Source of the DNA: Tulasnella sp. 424
Lineage: Eukaryota > Basidiomycota > Agaricomycetes > Cantharellales > Tulasnellaceae
Direction: 5' to 3'
Length of the DNA: 64,000 bases
NCBI GenBank assembly: GCA_019633425.1
Contig: WSUB01000063.1
Span: forward strand, 149,518-213,517
Shown: piece after piece, positions 40,295-52,588 of the stretch
Layout of the letters: each line of letters starts with the position of its first letter
How positions within the stretch are numbered: position 1 is the stretch's first letter
Made by a program: the position numbers and the translations under genes
The notes under the pieces: model-generated
What the model saw: the letters and a program-made list of their open reading frames with translations, nothing else
The model's database searches: none
Told to the model about the DNA's origin: nothing

Positions 40295-41107
40295 TCACTC
40301 CTCCGATTCCGACTCTAGACTCGCGTCATTACGCTTCCCAGTAATGCGAGAGACTATATCACGCTCTTCGATAGCAGCATCCTCCTCAGCTTCTTCCGGA
40401 ATTTCCGAGCGCGCACGATAATATTCATTATTTTCCAGATACTTGGCCTTCTGGAGGAACTGGAAGTGACACGGCTTCGTCAGCTACTTCAGAAAGTACG
40501 CTTTCTATCGATGCTCATACCTTCCAGAACGTGTTTCCGCGCCTTGGAGGGTTGACAGCGAAAACCATCCCCGAAGGGCAGTGGTCTACTTGCTCACAGT
40601 GAACCCAGATAGGGTCGGTCTATCGCGAGCGCATCCGGTCAGCACACTTGCAACGCCCAGAGACCTCTTAATTTAACCTACATTTTCCACTTTGATTTTG
40701 AAAGTTGGACTCTTCTTCGCGTCCATGGCCACGGGCATGCTGAAATCCGGGACTCCCGGGTTAGCGCCTCTCCCATCGATCGATCACTCGGCAACAACAT
40801 GACTCACAATCCAGAGGTGAAACCCCCATCTAAAGGCGTGCAAGGATAATCGAACGAGCTCTGGGTTACTGTATGGTTTTTGAATTGGAAGTGGAATTTC
40901 ACAGAGTCGCCAGGCTGGGCGTATACTTGGTTGGGGGTATAAACGAGCCCAGCGGCGCCTCCCACAACGACATTGTGGGTCTAGCGAGTCTTAGTCAGTC
41001 ACCGGTGGAGTAAAAACGCTTTGATCGCTCACTTTTGGCCTGTACTTGGCGTCCGCCAGGGGGAGTGCGAGAAGGGCAAGTGGAGCGAGGAGAGTCGTGA
41101 ATAGCAT
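40295..41107 (-). CDS. Secreted cupredoxin-like protein, paralog A
   Basis: The protein starts MLFTTLLAPLALLALPLADA, a clear signal peptide. Exon 2 encodes THNVVVGGAAGLVYTPNQV, GDSVKFHFQFKNHTVTQSSF and CTPLDGGFTSG; later exons give DAKKSPTFKIKV, DPIWVHCEQVDHCPSGM and VFAVNPPRRGNTFWK. His in KNHT and the Cys-His-Met set in HCEQVDHCPSGM fit type 1 copper ligands. The tail is acidic (SEIPEEAEEDAA) and contains SRITGKR before the stop. Such extracellular plastocyanin-like proteins are abundant in Agaricomycetes, and their roles (copper binding, cell-wall or redox) are poorly known. A paralog with the same exon plan lies at 51522-52270 on the other strand, with strong identity in the copper domain but divergent tails. 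Confidence 0.85.
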
Positions 41108-41618
41108 GATGGCGCGTGGAAGGAGGAAGAGGGTGGCGAACGTTGGAATGGCCGATATGCACATCTGATATATAAACGAGGCTTTGCGGCCTCGTGGTTG
41201 TAGAAGCCGTACTCATGCTCTGATACCCGTAAGTTCGGCTGTGTCAAGCGATGCCCGCTCACACCGCCAAGACTTCGGGTTCACTGCCTCGGAGATGGAC
41301 CGAACAGACCGAGAAGTTTGATGAGGCTGGATTGTTATCGGCTGACAATGTGTGTTTTTAAGCTAGGGCATCAGTCACGGTACCCGAGAGTGCGGGTTAT
41401 CCAAGACCGGCGGGGGCTTCGGCCGCTTCCCACCATCCCGGCGCTCGTTCCTTGTTCGAGCACCTTTTGTGACCAAGAGCCCCTGGGCTGCACCTAGATG
41501 CTATCCCAACATTGTCGTATCATTATGTAATGTTCACAGATCACAACGTAGCCTAAGAATACAGCCTGAAGATGAGTGTGTATGAATGTATCTGAGATCG
41601 ATGAAACTGAATCTCCAT
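41108..41618. other. Intergenic, cupredoxin upstream region
   Basis: Upstream of the - strand cupredoxin. A tatata sequence at 41169-41174 lies about 62 bp from its start codon and could be the TATA box. The rest is unremarkable and includes the 3' flank of the phosphoinositide phosphatase gene. Confidence 0.55.
41169..41174 (-). promoter_or_regulatory. Possible TATA box of cupredoxin paralog A
   Basis: TATATA followed by C/T-rich sequence about 62 bp upstream of the ATG at 41107. Paralog B also has a TATA-like element upstream. Confidence 0.35.
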
Positions 41619-44600
41619 CTAAGTGACACCCAGCCAAAGCAGTCGCTTAAGTCCATATTCAAACTTCGAATAGAACGACGCAAGCCTTTGCGCCTCCGCG
41701 AGACTGTCGAGGGAGCGCCATTAACGATTAATGAGGGGGCGCCGAAAGGGCTATGCTGGACTCACCTAACAACATCCGCCTCGATGACGAAATCGGGCAC
41801 ATCAGCGCTCCCGATGGGCACACACGCTTTCCTAATAGTCTCCACAATTTGGTCCACGGTCTGCTTGCACGTGAGACCGGGATGAGCGGCTACAAACTCG
41901 TCCTGCCCGTCGGCACGCTTCTCGCGCTCTACCTCAACGGGCAGGGCCTTGAAGGCTGCAAATAAATGCTCGTTGGGCCCCATAGCGGCATCGGACAGCA
42001 CGTTTGACACGATTGAACCCCTTCCGTCGGGACTATAGGAGTAATCATCAGGGGCCGTTATCGTATGGTGGTGCAACGCGTTGAGCGTACCCAGAAGAAG
42101 AAGGCTGTTTGAGTGCTCCTCCGACTCCATCAAATAACGTACGGTACGTGTCGGTCTGATTTCTCAACGCGTAAGAAGTTACTCTACTTGCATTGTGACG
42201 GGGTCTGAAGTTGAGGATGAACCCGTAATTGTCGGCAACCGTCCGGCTAGCTTCTTGCAAGGCCGATAAGATGTAGGCACCTATTTTTGGAGAATTCGGC
42301 TCGCGTACCCTAGCATCCAGGAGCCGCAAAATCTGCTTACCCTTCTGAATGCTTAGAACATCTCCCAGCGGGATCCGCGTATACATCTTGACCTTGAGCA
42401 TGTTGTAGTCGAAATCCACGATATACAGCGCTTCCTTCGACTGAAGTAACCCAGTATTCGTTAGCCATGTACCCTAATACGAGCATTGCTAGAGGACTCA
42501 CCAGGAGGAGGACTTTCTCCACAAAGTTCCCGCCGACCTTGACTCCTATCTCGTAGGGGCTGAGCAGCGTCCATCCTTTGATCAACTTCTCTCCGGGGTA
42601 CAAAACCATCTCCGTGCTGGTTTCGATTGCTGCAGCGCGGATTTTCGACAGTCGGATGATTTCCTTTGGGTCTGTCGAGGTGAGTTTCGATAAGAACTCC
42701 GAGAACACGGTCGCGTTGCGGTTCCCCAAGAAAAAGTCGATGCATGCTTGGGAGAAGTAATCGGAGAATGTGGAGCTGTACATCCGCATTACCGAGTTCA
42801 TCCCATCGTTCAGTATGCCCCCAAAGTCTCGACGGCCTGTTCGGGTGAAATCTCCTTTCAAAGCAGATGTGCCAGCGTAGGCGCGACTAATTGCGTCCCC
42901 ATTATTTGCCCAGACTAGCGGAGGAGGTTCAGGCAGTGCAGTCAGCATCAAAAATGGAGCTTATGCCGATTCGGAGCTTACGGTCATTGACGACGTTCTC
43001 CATCTCGTTGCTTTTCGCATCCGAGTGATGATGGATCAAAGCAACTGCCTCTAGTTGAGAATTAAGAACATGTCTGGCAAATGCGGACTGGAGAATGTTA
43101 TCAGCCTTCTGTCCGGTAAGCAATGTAACCACTCTCACCATTACGACGTTGGTTCGGTCAAGACAATCAATACAGTTCACTCGGAATACCCCCTTTTGCT
43201 TGCACAGAACAACTGGACCAGAAACCCAGAAGAAGCTGCAACGGCCTTCGAGATCAGCTTCTTTGGTAAGGGAGAGAGCAGCGTTCACATACGCCTGAGA
43301 TTCGAATGTCCTGTCCAGCCGTGAAAGAAGTTTGGCAATGTTCTCGTAATGCATCCCGGCACACTCCCGATGAAAGTCAAATTCGGTATAGCTATAACAT
43401 TACGGTCAGTTTCCTAGCCAAGCTGCTCTGGGAGTGTCGGCGCTCACTTCACACTGGGACGATTGGGGGACTTGTTCAGGGCTTCCACTGCTTCGCGGTA
43501 GGGTGTCGTTACTACCGCTTCCTTTCCAGCTAATTCGGCGACATTAACAGCTGCCTGATTTGGGACCAATTATTCTCAGCCGAAAGAAACGCTTATAGAG
43601 GAGACACCTACAATAGGTCCGTAAATCTGGCTGATTCCAGTGAAGTGTTGATTTAGAGGGCCCATGCTCTCCTCTCGCGGTCGATCTAGCACAGGTGGTG
43701 GCTTCAGGTTTAAGCCAGGCTGAGACCAGAAAAGCGGTACTGTGATCCTGAGGTGTTAGAAGCCAGGTAAGCAGTGGACGATGAAGGGACGAACTGGATC
43801 CACGAATTTGGACGTGGCTCAAGACGTTCCAGGTTCCCTGACGCTAAGTTAAGAGATGAGCCATTGAAGTATTATATCACGGGTTTCTTTGATCAGCCGA
43901 ATACTCACCTTGACCTGGATCACTGTCTCAGTCTCGACGAAGTTTGCAACCTTTGCGTCATCATCGATTCCACGCCGTTGATACCGTAGCCCCGCTCTTT
44001 CTTTTGACCTCCGTGATATAATGGCATACTGAATAGAAATTTCCTTGGGCGCAGAAGACGGGTCGTTAGGGCCATATATGCGATTGTCAGGGTCCTCAAC
44101 GTGGAAAGTAGCAATCTGAAAGTAGCCTTGCATCACAGGTAGAACATAGTTGTGCAACTAACGAAAGAGGCATTAAGTTAGAATATCAGAAGTAAGAACG
44201 AAAGAACACGGAACGGAAACCTACACCCGCGTCGGTGAACGGCTTCGCCATGATTTCATTCCACCAGAACTTTCGGTCCACTCTACGCCACAATGGTAGA
44301 TTCGACTGGGGCTCAGCCAGAGGTGATATCGAATGATCAAGGTCTTTACTGTGAACGTCCTTGTTGGGGAGCAAATTAGTCGACGGAGCTTCGGGTGACG
44401 GGACAATTTGCCCTCCAGGAGCTGAATTGCGCACATCTTCACCCTGGAATGCCTGGAGCGTCTCGTGCTTATGTTGAAGAGACCTGGTCAGATCTGATAG
44501 AATTGTCAGGATTAGATGAAATACACTTCAGCCCTCCTCTCGAACGATTTGACCCACCGAAGTCATGGGTATAATAAAATATACCGCGCGAAAACTCTCG

Positions 44601-45795
44601 TGCTATTTCCCGGACAACCCGGGTCTCCAGCTGAGATCTTTTCTCCTCCGGAGTTTTAGGAGGAGGCGCTTGCTGCAAAAGACTGTCCAAAGCCCCATTC
44701 CCCTGTGCAGCACCATCTGGATCTGATTCATCATCAGATTCTGTTTGCTTCGTGGAAAGGGTCAGCGTAGACGACGTCTCAAGCGTGTCCGACGTCGACT
44801 GCCGAGTAGGAGCTCTTTTCCAGAAGGATAGTTTGTCTAACAGACTGTTCGAGAGCGGTGTGATTGATCTGGAAGGAGGTACGGATGATGCTGGTGTCGA
44901 CTGGCTTGAAGTGTTACCCTGGAAAGCGGGCCCGGGCGGTAGCATCAGCGTGTTGTTTGTAAAGGTCGAAGACGCGGTGGCTTCCATGGTCGTTACCGCC
45001 GCCACGGCTGTCGGTTGCGCTGGCGAAAACTTGACATGGGTTGAAACACCAGATGAATCGGGGTTGATAAGAGTGAATTCTTTAACTGCTTTTGGTGTCA
45101 AGAGATCGTCATCTGCATTTGCGGGTGCGGCGGTAGGGGGTGCTGAAACAGGTTTAGGTGCGGATTTGGCGGCAATCAGTTTCAACGCCTCGGTTGCCAG
45201 TGCTTCCGATCCCAATGGGATCACAGCCACGCCCTTGATGCAATGAACAGCATGAGAGCCCTTATAGACTGAGATGAACACTTTGTCAACAAGCTGTGGC
45301 AATATCCGCGTCTGCAGGTGTTACTCACGGTTTCCCATGTCGATCTTGGCAGTGATTACGAATAAATAGGGGCCTAGGAGCGTAATGTGAACCTCCGTCC
45401 GTAAAATGCTGGAGATATAAAAAAGAGCATGTCCTACATTGAAATAAGTCCAATATTCCAAGCAATCCCAAAACAGTCACAGCAGCAATCTCCGCAGCAT
45501 CGACGTCATCAGCCCCAAGACTGTCCATTTCCTTTACAACCGTCCGTTCTCCCCAGGACAGGCAGACTGCATGCCGCGAAACATCATCTTTAACCACTGG
45601 AGCTAGTATAAGACCATTTTCTGTGGCATATATCTTGATTTCTCGATATGGCGAGGGATGTAGGATTGGAGGGAGGGTGAGCCTGGGGGAGAGTGACGGC
45701 TGAAGTGGAGATTGGTTGGTGAGAATAGGTGCTGTATCTCGAGACTGTCGTTTTGGTGAAAGACTCGTTCGAGCCTTTTGGTACAAGTTTTGCAT
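41619..45795 (-). CDS. Sac2-type phosphoinositide phosphatase
   Basis: Many-exon gene starting MQNLYQKARTSLSPKRQSRD. The N-terminal SAC fold begins YREIKIYATENGLILAPV; a Ser/Pro-rich insert of about 170 residues follows KGVAVIPLGSEAL; then LPLWRRVDRKFWWNEIM, LHNYVLPVMQGYFQ and VPLFWSQPG. The catalytic CX5R motif reads FRVNCIDCLDRTNVV, continued after an intron by SAFARHVLNSQLEAVALIHHH, so the active site is intact. Downstream, VWANNGDAISRAYAGTSALKG is typical of SAC enzymes, and GGILNDGMNSVMRMYSS with DFDYNMLKVKMYTRIPLGDV fits the hSac2 homology domain of INPP5F. These enzymes remove the 4- (or other) phosphate from phosphoinositides on endomembranes. The last exon, ending YGLKRLLWLGVT, is inferred across a final intron from 41767 downwards. 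Confidence 0.88.
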
Positions 45796-45941
45796 CGAGC
45801 TCCTGCGAGCTGGACGACTTCAAGATGGAGGGTAAACAGGGGGTGTTGGTTGGGTGTTGGGTTTAAACGCGGAGACCTGACGTTGCGTGGGAAGCCGTCG
45901 CGTGCCCGACAATTTATCTTCGCTTTCCTCGCTCAAAGCTC
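45796..45941. promoter_or_regulatory. Divergent promoter of the Sac2-like and Bud22-like genes
   Basis: Only 146 bp separate the two start codons, so both genes must share this upstream region. I see no TATA box. Confidence 0.6.
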
Positions 45942-47789
45942 ATGGCTCCCACCTCAATCAAGCGAAAAAGGGATCTATCAGCGGACGAAGATGATTCGTA
46001 TGTACTTCCTCAGCGCGTAAGGAACTCCTTTACTGTGCGAGCTTAGAAGTACACCTGTTCATAGGCCCTTCCTATAGGCAAATTTTGCGACCTTCAAGGA
46101 GTGGATTGGAATGATTCTTGTAAGTATCCAAGAGCCGGGATACCAATTCTTTGCTCAATTTCCATTAGCTCGACTGCTTGGAAAGGGTTCAGCAAGCTAC
46201 GAGAGACGCAAAGGGTGTTCAAATGAAGAAGTTCCACAAAAAGTGGGAAGACGCAATGTACGCCTGGTTCCTAGCAATCATGGCCGGGTCTGGTCTGATC
46301 TCATTGTCTATAATAGAGCCGCAGACAAGGCTAATTCTACGAAAACTACTGTTTCTGCACTTGAAGACCTTGAAGAGAAGATGACACTGATCAAGGTGTG
46401 GAAACGCTTCGATGCTTCGAGTTGTGAGCTAACTGTATGGGATAGGAAGTCGACTTGAATCAACTAGCCTTCTCGGGTCTATACAAAAGGCTCACCAAGG
46501 ATAGCGTATTAACGGGCAATGTTCAAGTGGTCGAAGCGATTGAAGAGGAGCTCCCGCCATCCAAGCGAGACCGGCACCACGTACCTTCCAAAGAAGAGGT
46601 TGACATGAACTCGCTGATCATGAGGACTCAACTTCTCCTTAACGAGCTAAAGGCCTCTGTCACGCGACTTCAAACCGCGATTAGTATGGAGGGAAGTCAT
46701 CCCACTGGTTCGCAGACGTTGTCCGCAAGGTCCCATAAACCGAAGAAGCCTGTCGAACAGGAGGAGGAGTGGGGAGGGGTCCAAGCGGTCGATTCAACTC
46801 GCTGGCTTTCTCAAGCCTCAAGCTCCGGCGCAGATTCGGAAGCTCCATCCGACGAACTTGCATTCGGTGCTGAGGAATATTCAGATGCCGACGACGATGG
46901 CTGGGAGTCTGGCTCTGTGGACTCCACTGGCCAAGTGATACCGTACTCTCAACGAAGAATCGCGAATTCGGAAGATTCCGATTCAGACTCGTCCAACGTC
47001 GTTCGAATGGACTTGAGTAACTTGTCCGATGGCGATAGCGAGAATCAAGAAGGCCTAGATATGAGCTCGGAGGACGAGAATCCCCTGGCGAAGAGAGCAA
47101 AAAAGGAACTTGGACCCGGAAGCAAATCGAAAGGGAAGGCGGCGAGGGCCCGGGGCGAGAACGTCTTCTTGCCTTCTCTCTCGGTCGGGTTTCTCCCTGG
47201 TGACGACGATCCGAACGACGACTGGAAGAATTTCGATGTCGACGGGCCACCATTAAAGAAGAATCGTCCGGGTCAGCGAGCTCGAAGGGCGTGAGTGGTC
47301 TCACAGTTCGTGTTTTGGAATATCGACTCATTAAGTTTCGAACACTCCAGGCTCGCAGAAAAGAAGTACGGGAAACGCGCCAAACATCTTAGAAATCAGG
47401 CCAAAGATACCGATGGTCGCCGTACGACTCCCATGACTGAGAAGGAGAAACTCAAGGCACAACGACTGGCGAAGCGTAAAGAAAAGAGGAAGCATGAGTG
47501 GGAGGAGCGGAAACAAGCCCTAAAATCAATGGTCAAGACGCACACAGTCAGAGATGACGAGTTCTTCGTTGGGGGAAAGTCAAACCAGCGGGACCTTACA
47601 ACCCTTCCACGGTCCAAAGGAGCTCCCCCGCCTCGAGCTGATGACAAGAGGCCGAAGAACAACGGGAAACCTCGAGGCAAGGTTGACGACAAACCCTTAC
47701 ACCCTTCATGGCAAGCCAAACAACGACTAAAACAAAAAGAAGCCCTTGGAGGCGCACGGCCTCAAGGGAAGAAGATTGTGTTTAGTTGA
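45942..47789 (+). CDS. Bud22-like rRNA processing factor
   Basis: The protein starts MAPTSIKRKRDLSADEDDS and has five to six exons. The N-terminal coiled-coil part reads LDCLERVQQATRDAKGVQMK, KFHKKWEDA, ALEDLEEKMTLIKEVDLNQ and LAFSGLYKRLTKDSVL, followed by an acidic Ser/Asp/Glu region (SDSDSSNVVRMDLSNLSDG) and a very basic C-terminus with LAEKKYGKRAKHLRNQA and the diagnostic ending LHPSWQAKQRLKQKE...GKKIVFS. This matches the BUD22/SRFBP1 family, a nucleolar factor for 40S subunit assembly. The borders of exons 1-2 (46009-46114) are uncertain because more than one in-frame choice exists. Shares a 146-bp upstream region with the Sac2-like gene and ends 83 bp from the convergent proteasome gene. 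Confidence 0.85.
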
Positions 47790-47872
47790 ACTTGCTGCTT
47801 TTCATTGCAAAGACGTCGTCCGGCGGAACCGATTACACCAAGGAACTGATTATATAGTAATACAAGACATTT

Positions 47873-49096
47873 TTATGCAGCCGCTGTGCGAATATCGTAT
47901 CCATATGCACCTCCAGTGGCGCCAGGAACATCGCCAGGACCTTCGTAGTGGAGTTTCGTAACATCGTAGTTGCCTAAAAGAGGAAACTGAGGGTGAGCAA
48001 GCGCGCGGACGAACATTGCAAGACTTGGTAAGGCAAACGCACCAATAAACTCCCAGCCATTCTCTTTTACGTGATATAAATTGATCGTATTGCCCGAGAA
48101 TGCATCACGATGTCCAGCGGCGTAGATACTCCGTCGTCCGAGCTCCTGGGCTTCCGCGTCCGTGAGGTCCCATCGGTAACCCTGGTCGAGGACACCATAC
48201 GCAAAAGTGCTGCCGGACCCGACTGAGAAAAGGTCACCCTTCAGACGTGTGCCATCCGAGTCTACGTAGAACAGTGCTGGCCCGGTCTTATCCCATCCGC
48301 AAATCATTGTACCCTGAATAACGTCTAAAGCTCAAGCTAGCGTTCCGATTAATATGAAGCTCTAGAGACCTACCATGCTGAGGCCCATACCCTTGTAGCT
48401 GTACACAAGATTGCTGAGATATTTGCTTGCTGCTGCGACCGAAATGCGTTCACGATTGCGAAGCTCGTGTAGCCGACATTGAATGCCAAGATAAGTCTCC
48501 CAGAACTGGCAATCGGCTATACGGTAGTGATATTGGTAAGACATTCTATCATGGCTGGGACAGATAAGACTCACCAGCACCACCAGCCATCGTTCCTAGA
48601 AGGTATTTATTGATCTCAATGACCTTTTTGACGGTCCCAGATGCTGAAGGGCAAGGACCGGGGTCAGGGTCATCTCAATGTGGACTGCTACACTACATTC
48701 ATACCGATGTAGCTCCCTGCAGTCGCTCTGGAGTCCACTGCTACGATGATACCACCCTGGAACCTGAAAGCCAGTGTTGTCGTTCCGTGTTGAATTTTGA
48801 TTCTGCAGGATGGATCAGCGTGGTCGTCGGTATGGGCGCGAAGGAAAGCGGTAGGCTGCAGAAAGAGTCAAAACCAGATCAGTCAGTACTCGCGTTCAGT
48901 CGTCCTCTATGAGGAATCATATTCGTACGTTTGAGAGCTGAGGTACATCGAACGATGGTATTCCACTGGCGCCTAGATTTCCGAATCCCGCTGAAGAGCC
49001 CCAGCTTGCGTCAGTTATGTCGTCGTCTTCTTGGGTAACATTCTTGAAATTCTGAAGGGCTGGAGACGAGGAAAATCGGTTTACAAGGGTGTTCAT
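47873..49096 (-). CDS. PRE2: 20S proteasome subunit beta type-5
   Basis: Chymotrypsin-like catalytic subunit of the 20S core particle. The protein starts [18 protein letters not shown] and has a propeptide of about 70-75 residues, removed before [20 protein letters not shown]. Mature Thr1 follows the Gly; Asp17 is in VAVDSR. Then come [96 protein letters not shown] and the C-terminal [17 protein letters not shown] with HVKENGW. All conserved beta5 features are present and I see no break. The gene has at least four exons. Confidence 0.95.
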
Positions 49097-49327
49097 GGTG
49101 GCAAGGTTGAAGGCGAAGGGAGTACTCGACGGTGACGCGGCTCAGAGGGCGACGCGTCTAGTGCAGATTATCTAAGCTAGATCTGAGAGAATAATAATCG
49201 GGACGAGCTTCACTAGGACTGTCAAGACACCACTTCATTCAAAGGCGTTTCCATCCATTTTCAAATATCTAGCAGTGTGAACATTATAAGTAACGAACCA
49301 AAAGTTCTTTGACTCTCCTAATCGCCA

Positions 49328-50568
49328 TTACTGTGTCGAGTCGCCCTCGATCCACCCTCCTGGCAACTGCTTCTCAGGCTCTTCAGGATTTGCCTCGTCG
49401 TTCGTTATCGAGCTTTCTCCACGCTGCCTTTTGTCCACGATCCATTGTCGTATGAATGTGCTGCTCATCTTAGTTTCGCGCAGCAAGCTCGGGTCGTCTG
49501 AAGCGACGATGCTGGCGGCTGGTGAGATGACTTCGATAACAAATGGTTCGAGTGGTGGGAGTGACTTCTCCTGCCTAGTCTTAGCAACTAAAATGAATGC
49601 GGTCTGACTCAGTGATTCCCATTTCTCGGTAGAAGCGAGAGACGCACTGGTTGATGCTCCATTGAGCGTTTCCTTGCTGACCACCAGCGCCTGGATATCG
49701 GGGTCCCATCCTGTGGGACCGCATACGTCCACGATGGGCACGAGATCGAATTCTAGTCCTGGTTTAAAGAGTTCTAGGAAGGACTTGACCCTGTCGACCC
49801 TGACTGGAAGTGGTTCCATCACCTCGCGATTAGTCTTCCTTTGCAGGAGTGCATCATCTAAACTTTCCATTAGAGGCAGGAATGAATGGAAAAGGCGTGT
49901 AGGGTGCTAACCTGTCATTCCAACTATCACCTTTCTTGTGGCTATCCAAGCACTCATGCTGAGCAGGATGCGATGACCGGCATGCAGGTGATCGAACGTT
50001 CCGCCAAGAGCCACCACTGGGTAGTTAGAGGGCTTTTCGGCCTGCTTGAGGGCAGCCGAAGCTGAGGGAGGAGGGGATAGTTTGATTGTGTCGTACGTCC
50101 AAGGGACCTGCTGAGTGATTGTTCTGGCCTCCTCTTCTGTCGCTAAATAAAACATCTAAGCTCGATTTCCAAAGGGATAGAAATGTGCAGAGAAATGGAA
50201 GCTATCTCACATGGCTCTTGTACGAGGACGTAGTCCCAAGATATAGAGGAATGTCTCTGCGGGTCTGAAGTCACATCCTCGAAGAGCACCTCCACATCCA
50301 TCAGGACGTTATCGGATGCCTGAGAGACAGCAGTCGCCTGGGCGTACAGCACATTCAAGATATTTTGAACCTCTGACCAATAAGCTGCCGGTGGTATGGC
50401 ATCTTTGCCACTGAGAAGAGGTGATAGCACCCTGATGCGAAGGAGAGAACCGGCGTTTTGGGCTCCCCTGGACACAGCGGGTTGTAGGTACGACGGATCA
50501 TCCAGTTCGGATATATTGCTTAATAAGAGGACTACTAACGCCCTTTGGGGTGGTGGAGTCGGCGGCAT
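49328..50568 (-). CDS. CAB4: Phosphopantetheine adenylyltransferase (CoA biosynthesis)
   Basis: The enzyme transfers AMP to 4'-phosphopantetheine, the fourth step of CoA synthesis; in fungi it is a monofunctional Cab4-type protein. The start MPPTPPPQRALVVLLLSNIS is chosen because the reading upstream loses family-like character. The nucleotidyltransferase signature is YPVVALGGTFDHLHAGHRIL with the HxGH-type motif, then RKVIVGMTG. After an intron come LESLDDALLQRKTNREVMEP, VDVCGPTGWDPDIQALVVS and KETLNGA, and near the end KMSSTFIRQW, the second ATP-binding motif. The acidic tail ends GGWIEGDSTQ. Confidence 0.9.
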
Positions 50569-51521
50569 TGCTTGAGGAAGTCTGAACACCGCTGTGACGA
50601 CGATGCGGTTTGGTGGCGAGTTGTGTGAATGTACGTGTTGGGCACTGTCAGGACATAACAGTACTTGGATCCAAACAAACGTCAACTGATCACCCAGGGC
50701 CACTTCAATCCTTCTATAGGGTTCAGATCTCTTTGGGCAGTTCATTTCATCCTCGAGTTCCTTGATCTGTCTCTTGGCGCTCAATCGACGTCTTGACCTT
50801 GACTCATGTCTACATGCTGTTCGGCTTCCAAGATCCAACCCCGTTCCAATACGTCTGTCGGACTCTGTCCTCGTGCCCAGCGGACTAACCCTAACCGAGC
50901 CGATGCCAAGACTTCTCTAACGGGTAGAATATCGCATACCGCTTCTTATTACGATGTATCGGTGGGGTGATCATCTGCAGGCCACGATGCACCAATACAC
51001 ACTGCCGTCGGGTTGAGCGGTTAGCATCGCCACAGCCAATCGCCGCGGTCCACTAGTGCTCAGACTCGCTCGCGATGATCATGAAACTTCTGTGGCTCTG
51101 TACTTGTATATGGTTATTAACGATAGAGGGTTCCAAAGCACTGTACGAACGTGGGCTTTCGGATCCCCACTGGAACGGGGAGAACGAAGGTGGCGAAGAC
51201 GATACTGTCCGTTGGGCTCCATCCGAGTTGCCCGTCACAGAAGATTAAACTCAATGCTATTTCTTTGGTATTTGCATCCACGGCTTAGTCGGTCACACGG
51301 GCAAAAGCGAGGCATGCCGGGACCAAAGACTGCAGCTTCAGCGCTTCTTCGTCCTACCTGCAGGATGACGTCCTGTAAGTGAAGCTTGAGTTATGATTCA
51401 TTGAAAGGTATAAAAGAGCACGTCTACTCTGCTCCCTAGTCCCCAGCATCCCTCTTCAGCTCCTCTTCTCTTCTCTTTCGACCCTCTTCTTCCAACCCTC
51501 ACCCCAACCTCCATTCTAATC
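50569..51521. other. Intergenic between divergent CAB4 and cupredoxin B genes
   Basis: About 950 bp upstream of both genes. Near the right end is a TATA-like sequence and, from 51430, CT-rich sequence up to the cupredoxin start. Nothing else is recognised. Confidence 0.55.
51409..51415 (+). promoter_or_regulatory. TATA box of cupredoxin paralog B
   Basis: TATAAAA within ggtataaaagag, 107 bp upstream of the ATG at 51522, followed by a CT-rich leader (tcctcttctcttctctttcg) typical of highly expressed fungal genes. Confidence 0.55.
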
Positions 51522-52270
51522 ATGCTTTTCACGTCCATTCTCACCGCATCCCTCACCATCCTGTCTTCTGCTGTCTTCGGCGCCGCGAACGATTACAAAA
51601 CCCACGACGTTATTGTTGGCGGAGCGGCTGGGCTTGTATACACGCCAAACCAAGTTTGGGCCGAAGTCGGAGACCACGTCAAGTTCCACTTCCAGTTCAA
51701 GAACCACACCGTCACTCAGAGCTCATTTGACGATCCTTGCAATCCGCTAAAGGGTGGCTTCGACTCTGGATTGTAAGTTCGCACTCCACTTGACTCAGAA
51801 GGTGCGAGGCCGTCTGACACGCTACTACCCACCCTAAGCAACCCCGTTGCACCGGATGCCAAGGACTCCCCTACCTTCACCATCGAGGTCAAAGATGTGC
51901 GTCTACTGCGAGGCTATGGTATCACTTCCATGTGCTAATACGTATGGTTCTATAGGAGGCTCCCATTTGGGTTCACTGCGAACAGGTCGATCACTGCCCC
52001 TCTGGTATGGTCTTCGCTGTGAACGCGCCCGAGAAAGGTAACACCTTCGAGAAGGTAAGCGACGATGCAGCACAAGCGCTTGGCGATCGCTCACGTCCTC
52101 CCCCCTTTTAGTTCCTCGAGAAGGCCAAGGAGAGCGGCGAATATCACGACGGAGGCTCTTACAACGACGGAGGCTCCTACAATGACGGAGGCTCTAACTA
52201 CGACGGAGGCTCCTACAAGCGCAGCCTCATCTCTCGTATCACGGGCAAGCGTAACGTCGTCAAAGCCTAA
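51522..52270 (+). CDS. Secreted cupredoxin-like protein, paralog B
   Basis: The signal peptide is MLFTSILTASLTILSSAVFG. The copper domain reads THDVIVGGAAGLVYTPNQVW, GDHVKFHFQFKNHTVTQSSF, then after introns DAKDSPTFTIEVKD, PIWVHCEQVDHCPSGM and VFAVNAPEKGNTFEK. The His in KNHT plus Cys-His-Met in HCEQVDHCPSGM fit a type 1 copper site. The tail has four six-residue repeats (YNDGGS-type), then YKRSLISRITGKRNVVKA; SRITGKR is shared with paralog A at 40295-41107. A TATA box and CT-rich leader suggest strong expression. Physiological role unknown. Confidence 0.87.
52142..52213 (+). repeat. Four 18-bp tandem repeats in the cupredoxin B tail
   Basis: Four in-frame copies of an 18-bp unit (consensus tacaacgacggaggctcc) encode YHDGGS, YNDGGS, YNDGGS and NYDGGS. 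The tail of paralog A has no such repeat, so it expanded after the duplication. Confidence 0.9.
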
Positions 52271-52588
52271 GCGCTGGTCTGGCTGAAAATTTGAACCTTG
52301 ATCGACCCGCTTCTTCTCCTGTATGAATATGGACTTGTCTCCTGTTTTCTTTGACGCCACCGTTTGGACTTTTCTTTACGGACCTTCACGATTCTTACGG
52401 ACATCTGTGACTGGAAAATGATCATTGTGTACATTTTTGATTGGCATGCTTGTGTGGTTGAAAATCAGAACCGCCTGACCACGCTCTGGACCAGTGGAAA
52501 GTCATGGCGGCCCGGCGAAGCGTTCAAACGGAGTGGGGGGTTACATTTTGGAAACGGAATGCCACTATGTATTGCATAGTGTCCAGTG
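52271..52588. other. Intergenic between convergent cupredoxin B and FAD oxidoreductase genes
   Basis: 3' flanks of both genes. No gene or RNA signal is recognised. Confidence 0.55.
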
